NCBI GenBank assembly: GCA_031279155.1
Contig: JAITJB010000072.1
Span: forward strand, 1-14,199
Source: Deltaproteobacteria bacterium
GTDB lineage: Bacteria; Desulfobacterota; Desulfarculia; Adiutricales; Adiutricaceae
Reading direction: 5' to 3'
DNA: 14,199 nucleotides
Made by a program: the position numbers and the translations under genes. Below the pieces are notes generated by a model. The model was not told where the DNA came from. It ran no database searches and saw nothing but the letters and a program-made list of their open reading frames with translations. Shown here piece after piece: positions 6,977-14,052 of this stretch (its first letter is position 1; each line of letters starts with the position of its first letter).

Positions 6977-7059
6977 GTTAGCTATTTGTACTGTTTCAAA
7001 ACTTAGGCTCCTTTAAAAATCTCTTATTTTTTGATAGGCTGTAAGATGTTGCAGCCAAC

Positions 7060-7080
7060 AACCAACGGTCCACGTTGGTT
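7060..7080 (+). promoter_or_regulatory. 8-bp hairpin shortly upstream of the ligase gene
   Basis: AACCAACG (7060-7067) pairs perfectly with CGTTGGTT (7073-7080) around loop GTCCA, followed by TTT and then the ligase ATG 20 bases further on. The ligase has no good Shine-Dalgarno sequence, so this stem-loop may shape translation initiation, act as an operator, or be a weak terminator. Elsewhere between 6977 and 7103 I see no convincing plus-strand promoter. Confidence 0.4.
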
Positions 7081-7103
7081 TTTACAGAAAATGGGCCAAA
7101 TAG

Positions 7104-8414
7104 ATGATATTTGAACATCAATTTGAAACCATGACCCGGACGGAGCTGGAAAAGCTCCAGGTAGATCGCCTCAAATCAGTCTTAAAGCTGGCCTACGACC
7201 GGGCGCCATTTTACGCCAAACGCTTTCGGGAAATTGGGTTTGAGCCCCAAGACTTTAAGGGGCTAGACGATCTGATCAAATTGCCCTTAACCGAGAAAGA
7301 AGACATCAACCGTCATTTCCCGGAGGGCTTTTTGGCTTGTCCACCGTCACAATTAAGCCGCTTCCACGCCTCTAGCGGCACCACCGGCCAGCTTACGGTC
7401 ATGGGCTATACTTGTGGCGACATCCAAAATTGGGCCCGCTTAATGGCCAGGTGTTTTTCGGCTGCCGGGGTAACCAGCGCCGACGTCGTCAATGTGGCCT
7501 ACAATTATGGGCTCTTCACCGGCGGCCTAGGCGCTCATTACGGCGCCGAACTCTTGGGGGCGGCCATCTTGCCATGCTCTGGCGGGGCCAGCCATCGCCA
7601 GGTGGAACTTATGCGAAGGCTTTCGGTAAGCGTGATGTGCTGTACGCCCAGCTACGCCTTATACTTAGCCGAAGTTGCCAAAGATGATGGTTTTGATTTT
7701 AGGGATAAAGATACGTTTCCGCTCAGGGTGGGCTTGTTCGGGGCCGAACCATGGTCAGATAATCTCAAAAAGATCATCGAAGAAAGGCTAGCCATAAAGG
7801 CCTTAAACCTCTACGGCTTGTCAGAGGTCATGGGCCCTGGGCTCTCGGTAGAGTGCCTGGAGGGTCAAAATGGCCTCCACTTTTTTGAGGATCATTTTCT
7901 GGCTGAAATCATAGACCCTCAAACCGGGGCCACCTTAGGTCCTGGGCAATTAGGCGAATTGGTGGTGACCACTCTGACCAGGGAAGCTGTCCCCCTAATC
8001 CGCTACCGCACGCGAGACATAACGTCCATCTTCTTTGATCCCTGCCCCTGCGGTCGTACCCACTTAAGGATGACTAGGGTCATGGGGCGATCCGATGAGA
8101 TGCTGGTCGTCAGAGGGGTAAATATCTTCCCATCGCAATTTGAAGATCTCATATTAAGCGAAAAGACCTTAAGCCCAAACTACCAAATCACCATTGACCG
8201 CGAAAACGAATTAGATACCTTGGAAGTTTCCGTAGAACCCAATCCCGATAACTTCTTCCCGCTAGATGAAGAAAAACTCTCCGAGACCTTGGGCGTAAAA
8301 ATAAAAGAACACTTTGGCATAACGGCGAGGCTCAGGCTCTTGCCGCCCAAAACCATTGTCCGCGGGCAAAGTAAGACCCAGCGGGTCTTTGACCGGCTCC
8401 GGGGCAAAATATAG
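7104..8414 (+). CDS. Phenylacetate-CoA ligase-like AMP-forming enzyme (PaaK family)
   Basis: A 436-residue cytoplasmic adenylate-forming enzyme expected to activate an aryl or related carboxylic acid with ATP and CoA. The N-terminus (MIFEHQFETMTRTELEKLQV) and the length are typical of PaaK. Motifs: P-loop-like SSGTTG (90-95), YGLSE (237-241), YRTRD (301-305), a CPCGRT segment (314-319), GRSDEML (328-334) and the C-terminal GQSKTQRV containing K424. The ATG at 7104 is chosen by homology because the upstream sequence lacks a strong ribosome binding site. It is the only clear plus-strand gene, stands alone and converges on the kinase gene. No phenylacetate pathway partner (paaABCDE) is present; in anaerobes such ligases often occur alone and serve aromatic-acid or indole-acetate activation. 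The exact substrate cannot be told. Confidence 0.9.
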   Translation: MIFEHQFETMTRTELEKLQVDRLKSVLKLAYDRAPFYAKRFREIGFEPQDFKGLDDLIKLPLTEKEDINRHFPEGFLACPPSQLSRFHASSGTTGQLTVMGYTCGDIQNWARLMARCFSAAGVTSADVVNVAYNYGLFTGGLGAHYGAELLGAAILPCSGGASHRQVELMRRLSVSVMCCTPSYALYLAEVAKDDGFDFRDKDTFPLRVGLFGAEPWSDNLKKIIEERLAIKALNLYGLSEVMGPGLSVECLEGQNGLHFFEDHFLAEIIDPQTGATLGPGQLGELVVTTLTREAVPLIRYRTRDITSIFFDPCPCGRTHLRMTRVMGRSDEMLVVRGVNIFPSQFEDLILSEKTLSPNYQITIDRENELDTLEVSVEPNPDNFFPLDEEKLSETLGVKIKEHFGITARLRLLPPKTIVRGQSKTQRVFDRLRGKI

Positions 8415-8446
8415 TCTTAAATTTTATTTGGAAGCTCTATCCTAAG

Positions 8447-8489
8447 ATCTCACGAAAGATAATCTCACCAAGACAATCTCACGAAGATA
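8447..8489. repeat. Three 14-15 bp tandem repeats spanning the kinase stop codon
   Basis: Units ATCTCACGAAAGATA (8447-8461), ATCTCACCAAGACA (8462-8475) and ATCTCACGAAGATA (8476-8489) fill most of the gap between the convergent ligase and kinase genes. The last unit contains the kinase stop codon. No hairpin terminator is visible for either gene here. Confidence 0.7.
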
Positions 8490-10800
8490 ATCGTTGGCTC
8501 ATCTGGCCGCTATCTTCCAGCCGCTTAACGATAGCCTCGTATTCCAGTTCGTCTACGTTTTGCCTAAGCCAGGCTACTAGATCGCTACCAGAGTCGTATT
8601 CATACTGCTCAATTTCGGCCATGAAGTTTTCCATGAGCGAGGTCTTAAAATGCTTGGCCGCTTCCTTGATCTTTTCTAAGATCTGAGGTTCCGGGGCGGA
8701 CTTGCGCTCTTTGCCGTTACCGTTGCCGCTAGATTCAGCGTTAGATTTAGAAATTTTAAGTAGAAATTCTTCGAGAGATTGTATGAGCGCGTGAGTAGTG
8801 CTAACAAAATGCTCATGGTTGGCTTTGATGGTGCTTATGTCGTTGGCGTTGGCCGCCTGCTCGAGCTTTAGGGCAAGCTTGGCCACTTCAGTTGCGTAGA
8901 TGCCGTTACTTGAGCCCTTAAGCCCGTGAACAATAATAGAGTACTGCTTACAGGCGCCATCTTTTATTTCCATCAAGGCATTGTCCAATATATCGAGTAA
9001 CTGCCGGGTGTGAGTGACAAAAGAGCGATATATGGTTAGTAGCGTCTCATCGCCGCCATACATCTCAAGCCCCTTTTCGACGTCAACCCCGACCAGGCCG
9101 ATTTTTATAAGCTCCCTAGGGATAGTCGCAGCATTAGATAATTTACACTTGTCAATCTTGCGGCGCTCAGCTAGCCTTAAGGATTCCTCGCTCTGGATAT
9201 CGCGGACCCATTTATTTAAGAGCATATCGAGGACCATGATGTCGATGGGCTTTGATAAATAGGCGTTAAATCCCTTGGTCAGAAACATATCCTCATTGCC
9301 CGATAGGGCGTTAGCGGTTAGCGCAACTATGGGCACGCTTTTAGCGTAGGGAGTTCCGATTTCCTCGCGGATAATCCTGGTGGCCTCAATCCCATCCATC
9401 TCAGGCATCATGTGATCCATAAAGACGATGTCGTATTTGGGTTCGTCTTCGGATTGACTGATAGCCCTTATCTTTTCTACCGCCTCAACGCCGCTCATAA
9501 CGCAGTCTATGGTTAGCTTGTAGGGCATCATCAGGCCCTTAGCCACATCTAAGTTAGTTACAACGTCATCGACGATTAAAACCTTGCCGTAGGGCATGTG
9601 AGCCCGGACCAGGTTTCGGTCTCTTTTGCGCCTGTTTCTTTCAAATTTAAAAGTCCTGAGCCCTTCGGTAAACGAGGGCCCGATGGAGATGGTGCTTACG
9701 ATCCCTTGGGGTAATTCCACGGAAAAACAGCTGCCAACGCCGTACTCGCTTTCCACGGTAAAGGTCCCTTTCATGAGATCGACCAGATGCTTGGTAATGG
9801 AGAGGCCGAGCCCGGTTCCCTCAATGTTACGGTTGGCCCGCTGATTTAGTTGGGAATACTCTCTAAAAATTTTGGGGACGTCTTCTTTTTTTATGCCTAT
9901 GCCGGTATCGGTAACCCTGAAGATTAAAATAGCCTCATTTTCCTCACGGCGCCAGGTCGTCTCAAATACTACGCGGCCCTTCTCAGTGTATTTGAAGGCA
10001 TTAGAAAGAAGATTATTAAGTATCTGCTTAACCCTTAATTCGTCGCCATACAACTTGATGGGTATGGTCTCATCTACCTCGAGCTCGAAGTCTATGGATT
10101 TGGATTCTAAGCGGACCATATTTAGCTCAACCACGTCGCTGACCATATTGGGAACGGCGTAGCTGCCTGGAACGATCTCAAATCCCCCGGCTTCGATCTT
10201 GGAGATATCTAAGATGTCGTTAACGATGTTTAAGAGGTTAGAGCCTGAGCTAAAGATCTTTTCGAGGTTGATGTGGGTTTTGGGCGGCAGGTCTTTTTCT
10301 AGCTCCATGGTCGATAAGCCCAAGATAGCGTTTAAGGGCGTGCGTATCTCGTGACTTACGGTTGCTAGAAAAGCGCTTTTGGATTCGGAGGCGGCTTCAG
10401 CCGCTTTCTTGGCCTCAATTAAATCGCTTCTTTGACGCTCTAACTGGTTGACCATTATGTTAAAGGCGTTGGCAAATTCGCCCATAAATTCGACTGTTTG
10501 CTTATAATCTCCTTTGGCTACCTGCTGAGTTTGCCAAGCCACGTGCCTAAGTGAGGATTGAAGGGCTTTGAGAGGGGCGGCTAATTCGTTATCAGATGAC
10601 GGCGGCGCGAAGGTAAGATCGCCTTTGGACAGAGCATTGGCGAATACTCGCGTCTCTTTTACGCACTCGACAAAGAATACTAACCCCTCTCCAAACTCGC
10701 GGAAATCTTCTGGTAGAGATTCAATATCTAAGGACGCTTTCTGCGGGTGGTATATTACATCGCTCAAATAATTGAACATGATTTCGGCTACAGGATTCAA
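8479..10800 (-). CDS. Soluble hybrid histidine kinase (HisKA-HATPase-REC-HPt)
   Basis: A 773-residue signalling kinase. Order: N-terminal helical region (1-130) with a HAMP-like part (about 84-125); HisKA box FLATVSHEIRTPLN with phospho-acceptor His150; ATPase N-box NNLLSNAFKY (262-271), G1 DTGIGI (298-303) and G2 GTGLGL (328-333); receiver domain with DD at 411-412, phospho-acceptor Asp462 in MDHMMPEMDG, Thr495 and Lys517; HPt domain with VHGLKG, His625. A Gly/Asn/Lys linker and a short helical tail follow. All phosphorelay residues are present. There is no transmembrane segment, PAS or GAF domain, so it is cytoplasmic and may receive its signal from a partner, possibly the V4R protein encoded 42 bases upstream. 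The predicted start is TTG at 10800, with GAGG 11 bases upstream; ATG at 10779 is the alternative but lacks a site. Last gene of the signalling operon. Confidence 0.92.
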   Translation of the reverse strand: MNPVAEIMFNYLSDVIYHPQKASLDIESLPEDFREFGEGLVFFVECVKETRVFANALSKGDLTFAPPSSDNELAAPLKALQSSLRHVAWQTQQVAKGDYKQTVEFMGEFANAFNIMVNQLERQRSDLIEAKKAAEAASESKSAFLATVSHEIRTPLNAILGLSTMELEKDLPPKTHINLEKIFSSGSNLLNIVNDILDISKIEAGGFEIVPGSYAVPNMVSDVVELNMVRLESKSIDFELEVDETIPIKLYGDELRVKQILNNLLSNAFKYTEKGRVVFETTWRREENEAILIFRVTDTGIGIKKEDVPKIFREYSQLNQRANRNIEGTGLGLSITKHLVDLMKGTFTVESEYGVGSCFSVELPQGIVSTISIGPSFTEGLRTFKFERNRRKRDRNLVRAHMPYGKVLIVDDVVTNLDVAKGLMMPYKLTIDCVMSGVEAVEKIRAISQSEDEPKYDIVFMDHMMPEMDGIEATRIIREEIGTPYAKSVPIVALTANALSGNEDMFLTKGFNAYLSKPIDIMVLDMLLNKWVRDIQSEESLRLAERRKIDKCKLSNAATIPRELIKIGLVGVDVEKGLEMYGGDETLLTIYRSFVTHTRQLLDILDNALMEIKDGACKQYSIIVHGLKGSSNGIYATEVAKLALKLEQAANANDISTIKANHEHFVSTTHALIQSLEEFLLKISKSNAESSGNGNGKERKSAPEPQILEKIKEAAKHFKTSLMENFMAEIEQYEYDSGSDLVAWLRQNVDELEYEAIVKRLEDSGQMSQRLSS

Positions 10801-10842
10801 GCTCTGCCCATCCTCATATTCTAATCACTCAAATGAAAGATT

Positions 10843-11376
10843 TTACTCTATCACTCCTTTAAAACGGCAGACCCTGTCGCCATTGGCCCAACAATCGACT
10901 TCTCTGACCTTGTACTTTTTGCCCGAATAGGCTTCTAATATACCGGCGATAAACCCCTCATCGTAGTTGCAGACCGTCTGGTTGGTGACCGGCAGACCGC
11001 TACAATCCAAGTCTTGGCCGATGGTCAGAACAATATTACCAGTATCAGAATCGAACTCTTCCATCCTAAGGATGCCTATCTTAAGATCCTTGAGCGATTT
11101 CTGAAGATTGGCCACGAAGAGGTTAAAGTCGGCGGTTAAATCCAAAAGATTTTTAGCGAAAGCTGAGCCGGCCAGAAAACCGGCTGAACGAAAGTATTCG
11201 TTAGCCTTCTCTAGGCCGACGTCATCGCTTAAGATTTCCAACATCGTGTACTGCATGAGGCGATAAACCAATACCGGCATGTCCTCGCCCAAGTCGCCGC
11301 GGCCTTCTTTGATGTCACCTAATTTTTCCCAGGTGAACCTATCTGTTTTGTCTTTCCGCATAAATACGTTTTTCAT
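10843..11376 (-). CDS. V4R-domain protein, probable small-molecule sensor
   Basis: A 177-residue soluble protein. The C-terminal half has the V4R (4-vinyl reductase-like) signature: DLDCSGLPV (C125), TVCNYDEGF (C136), then VDCWANGDRVCRF (C162, C170), the CxxxGDxxC-type ending of the family. V4R domains are known as ligand-binding modules in bacteriochlorophyll enzymes, XylR-type regulators and signalling proteins. No DNA-binding or enzymatic domain is attached. I use the ATG at 11376, preceded by GGAGGGGG and a 7-base spacer; an upstream GTG at 11394 overlaps that site and is unlikely. It lies 47 bases after the first HD-GYP stop and 42 before the kinase, so it is within the operon. It may act as the sensory partner of the sensor-less kinase; this is inference from order only. 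Confidence 0.82.
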   Translation of the reverse strand: MKNVFMRKDKTDRFTWEKLGDIKEGRGDLGEDMPVLVYRLMQYTMLEILSDDVGLEKANEYFRSAGFLAGSAFAKNLLDLTADFNLFVANLQKSLKDLKIGILRMEEFDSDTGNIVLTIGQDLDCSGLPVTNQTVCNYDEGFIAGILEAYSGKKYKVREVDCWANGDRVCRFKGVIE

Positions 11377-11423
11377 GATAAAGCCCCCTCCCACAGCAGC
11401 AGATTATTTTCTGTCGCCAGAGT

Positions 11424-12455
11424 TCATGATGGATGATCTCGATAAGATGATAATTCTGAGAATTTAGAACAGCAATTTTCGAAAGAATCTAGGATACAAG
11501 GATCGTATTGTGCACCCCGTCCATCTGTTATTATACGTGAAACTTCCGCATGACTCAATCCTTTGCGGTAAACTCTGTCATTAATAACGGCATCATAGAC
11601 ATCTGCTATAGCCATTATCCTTCCACAAAGTGGTATGTTTTCGCCAGAGGCGCCCGTGGGGTAGCCATTGCCATCATACCGCTCATGATGAGAAGCTGCG
11701 ATCATAATGGCGTACTTCAGGTATTGCTGAGTCGGCGTCCGAGCGAACATGTTTTTTAAAATTCTGGCCCCAACCTCCGTGTGAGTCTTCATGATATTGA
11801 ATTCATCGTCCGTTAAGCGGTCGGGCTTCAAAAGTATTTTGTCGCTGATGGAAATTTTACCTATATCGTGAAGCGGCGCAGCTCGCACCATCATGTTGAG
11901 AGCTTCAACGGAAAGCTGCTCGGGATACATTCCCCTCTCGATGAGATCTCTTCCCAACAGCTCAAAGTATTGGCTGGTTCGCACGACGTGGCCGCCAGTG
12001 TTCTCGTCACGGCACTCAATGAGTTCGGCGATAGAGGCTGTTAAATTGTCGGAGAGAGTTTTAACCGAGTCAGCCAGTTGAGTCTGATAGGTCGAGATAT
12101 TTAAGTGCAGAGCTAGCCTATGGATTAAGACGCTATTGACCACCGGTTTCTTTATGAAATCTCTGGCCCCGAGCCTAAAGCCCTCTATCTCGGTAGCTGG
12201 CTCAAGATTACTGGTAATAAAGATGACCGGTATATTGTGTAAAGTGGGATTTTCCTTAAGTCTTGCTATGGTATCAAAGCCATTCATCCCCGGCATCTGC
12301 ACGTCAAGTAGGATCAGGTCCGGCCTTTCATGGGCGCAGATGGTCAAAGCCTGTTGTCCGGATTTAGCCAGAGAAAATCTGTATTTACCCTCAAGGAAAG
12401 AACTGATCTGTTTCAGATTAGTTATATTATCATCAACAATCAGTATTTCTTTCAT
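11424..12455 (-). CDS. Response regulator with HD-GYP domain (c-di-GMP phosphodiesterase)
   Basis: A 343-residue protein of the RpfG type: an N-terminal receiver domain (1-120) and an HD-GYP domain (about 135-330). Receiver residues are intact: D8, D9, phospho-acceptor D51, T81 and K103. The HD-GYP domain has RDENTGGH (H156), HDIGK (196-200), H225, HHERYDGNGYP (256-266) and IADVYDA (D285, D288), so all expected metal ligands are present and it should hydrolyse cyclic di-GMP when activated. The ATG at 12455 has AAAGG 5 bases upstream. A stronger GGAGG lies further up (about 12491-12495) next to a 16-codon out-of-frame reading frame starting GTG that overlaps this start, so coupled translation is conceivable. 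It is a tandem paralogue of the gene directly upstream and is likely phosphorylated by the operon's kinase. Confidence 0.93.
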   Translation of the reverse strand: MKEILIVDDNITNLKQISSFLEGKYRFSLAKSGQQALTICAHERPDLILLDVQMPGMNGFDTIARLKENPTLHNIPVIFITSNLEPATEIEGFRLGARDFIKKPVVNSVLIHRLALHLNISTYQTQLADSVKTLSDNLTASIAELIECRDENTGGHVVRTSQYFELLGRDLIERGMYPEQLSVEALNMMVRAAPLHDIGKISISDKILLKPDRLTDDEFNIMKTHTEVGARILKNMFARTPTQQYLKYAIMIAASHHERYDGNGYPTGASGENIPLCGRIMAIADVYDAVINDRVYRKGLSHAEVSRIITDGRGAQYDPCILDSFENCCSKFSELSSYRDHPS

Positions 12456-12522
12456 AAATACCTTTCAATAAGACAAAAAACACCAATTACCTCCGTAAAA
12501 TACTGTATAAGGAGATACTATA

Positions 12523-13551
12523 TTAGTAAAGACCACTAATTAGCCTTGATATCGATCTAAAAACATCAGTAATAGTCGGATCGAATTTTGTGCCTCGGCC
12601 CTCTAGAATAATGGCCATCGCCGTTTGATGATCCATAGCTGGCCGATAGAGCCTATGGCCTCGGCAGGCGTCATAGACGTTTACGACCGAAAGTAAGCGG
12701 CAGCAAAGGGGGGTATTTGTTCCAACGAGACCGTCAGGATAACCCGAGCCGTCGTATCTCTCGTGGTGTCCTCCGGCCATGAGGTAAGCGTATTTAAGGT
12801 AGTCTTGATCGGGTGTGCGTTTGTAGATGTTTTCCAGAACCTTAGCCCCGATGACCGGATGTTTTTTGACCACCTCGAATTCATCAGGGGTGAGCGAGGA
12901 GGGCTTTTGCAAAATAACGTCGCTGATGCCGATTTTGCCTATATCGTGAAACGGAGCTCCTTGAACCATAATTTCTAGATTTTCGGCTGAAAGCTCACCG
13001 GAAAATTCTCCGGTCTTAATCAGCTCGTTACCTAAGAGCTCGAAGAGCTTACTGGTGCGAAATACATGGTTCCCGGTATTGCAGTCCTTACACTCAACGA
13101 GGTCGGCAAAGGAGGCCACTATTCCGTTTTGGAGTTCTTTTCTCGTATTTTCAAGATCTGTCTGATACTCATGAAGCTCGAGGTGGAGCTCCATGCGGTG
13201 GCGCAGAATATCTTTTTCAGCAGGTTTAGTTATGTAATCGACCGCGCCTGCTTCAAGAGCTAAAATCTCGGTTTCACTGTTGATATTGCCCGTCAAAAAA
13301 ATAATCGGAACTCGGGCCATGCTGGGAATTTTCTTTAATCTAGCGATGGTTTCAAAACCATCCATTTCCGGCATATTTACGTCGAGGAGCACCAAATCTG
13401 GCACTTCTCGCTCGCAAAAAGCTATGGCCTCAGATCCGGATTTAGTCAGAGAAAAATCGTAGTGGTCCGCTAATAAGGCTCCAATCTGCTTAAGACTAGC
13501 CACATTATCATCAACTACCAAGATCAATTTCATTTTAAAATTGTCGTTCAC
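12523..13551 (-). CDS. Response regulator with degenerate HD-GYP domain
   Basis: A 342-residue paralogue of the following gene with the same receiver/HD-GYP layout. The receiver domain is intact (DD at 14-15, D57, T87, K109). The HD-GYP domain keeps NTGNH (H162), HDIGK (202-206), H231 and HHERYDGSGYP (262-272). However, the motif that reads IADVYDA in its neighbour is VVNVYDA here: Asn291 replaces the aspartate expected to ligate the metal centre. It may therefore be weak or inactive as a phosphodiesterase, or act as a binding or regulatory partner. The GTG at 13551 is the longest start; the ATG at 13533 aligns with the paralogue's first residue and is equally possible, as neither has a strong ribosome binding site. 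First gene of the signalling operon, 67 bases before its paralogue. Confidence 0.9.
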   Translation of the reverse strand: MNDNFKMKLILVVDDNVASLKQIGALLADHYDFSLTKSGSEAIAFCEREVPDLVLLDVNMPEMDGFETIARLKKIPSMARVPIIFLTGNINSETEILALEAGAVDYITKPAEKDILRHRMELHLELHEYQTDLENTRKELQNGIVASFADLVECKDCNTGNHVFRTSKLFELLGNELIKTGEFSGELSAENLEIMVQGAPFHDIGKIGISDVILQKPSSLTPDEFEVVKKHPVIGAKVLENIYKRTPDQDYLKYAYLMAGGHHERYDGSGYPDGLVGTNTPLCCRLLSVVNVYDACRGHRLYRPAMDHQTAMAIILEGRGTKFDPTITDVFRSISRLISGLY

Positions 13552-13800
13552 CGTAAATCAACCAACAAAAAACACTATTGTCAAAACATGCTTAATATTT
13601 CCACCAGTTTTACGATTCGTAGTTCACCGGTAGCACGAATCACCGCAAATACCCCAAAACAAAGATGAATTTTGTTTTTATCTGGCGGTCTATTTGAGAC
13701 AAATAATTTGACTTTAGACATTATTAAACAGCCAGGCAAAAGTTGTACTTTAACTGACCAATGCAAAGGGTACTGAGATTTAGGAAAAAACCACGAATTC
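13552..13800 (-). promoter_or_regulatory. Long leader of the signalling operon with an inverted repeat
   Basis: About 240 bases lie between the likely transcription start and the first gene. GATTCGT (13614-13620) and ACGAATC (13635-13641) form a 7-bp stem around a 14-base loop. The phrase GTTCACCG occurs in the loop (13622-13629) and again at 13546-13553 over the gene start, so the two copies are a direct repeat. A reading frame of 73 codons (13581-13802) overlaps the -10 box and has no ribosome binding site, so I do not call it. No known riboswitch was recognised. Confidence 0.35.
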
Positions 13801-13809
13801 ATTATATCA
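13801..13809 (-). promoter_or_regulatory. Extended -10 promoter for the signalling operon
   Basis: The minus strand reads TGATATAAT: a perfect -10 hexamer TATAAT (13806-13801) preceded by an extended-10 TGN. The best -35 candidate, TTCCAA at 17 bases spacing, is poor, as is common for extended -10 promoters. Transcription would start near 13794 and give a leader of about 240 bases. Confidence 0.5.
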
Positions 13810-14052
13810 TTTTAGCTTAGCTATTGGAAGACCAAGTGAAACATCAATTTTTACCCCTACCTAGGTTCATCACCCTAGCTCAAAAACTAAGTCCTTATGC
13901 TAACTTAGGCTAATCTGGCCGTTTAGCAATTTGCCAGTTTCCACCAACTGGGCCTTTAAAAATCCTCCTCTTGGTGGACGCCCGATATTCATATTGACTA
14001 GGTCTGAAGAGGCTTTCCGCAGCTTAAAAATTTTTTTTTAGGCAAAACCTAG
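13810..14052. other. Non-coding stretch with several inverted repeats
   Basis: No convincing gene is seen. Inverted repeats present: CTAGG/CCTAG (13861-13865 with 13874-13878), CTAAGT/ACTTAG (13887-13892 with 13903-13908), CCAGTT/AACTGG (13934-13939 with 13946-13951) and TCCACCAA/TTGGTGGA (13940-13947 with 13971-13978). The last two share bases and cannot form together. A 30-codon minus-strand frame (13900-13992) starts with ATG but has no ribosome binding site. An AAAAATTTTTTTTT tract lies near 14026-14039. Confidence 0.5.
13934..13978. repeat. Mutually exclusive overlapping inverted repeats
   Basis: The segment 13940-13951 can pair either with the left side (CCAGTT with AACTGG, 6 bp, 6-base loop) or with the right side (TCCACCAA with TTGGTGGA, 8 bp, 23-base loop). 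In minus orientation the large loop exposes GAGGAGG. This is a switch-like layout, though no downstream gene start is placed to use it; it may equally be a small mobile or intergenic repeat. Confidence 0.45.

Noticed and set aside
12456..12522. Leader peptide starting GTG after GGAGG between the HD-GYP genes
   Set aside because: Sixteen codons overlapping the next start; translational coupling is possible but nothing beyond the GGAGG supports it.
13581..13802. Minus-strand 73-codon reading frame
   Set aside because: Its start codon overlaps the TATAAT box and there is no ribosome binding site; it is better explained as the leader of the signalling operon.
13900..13992. Minus-strand 30-codon frame beginning MNIGRPPRGG
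   Set aside because: No ribosome binding site before the ATG, very short, and it covers overlapping inverted repeats.
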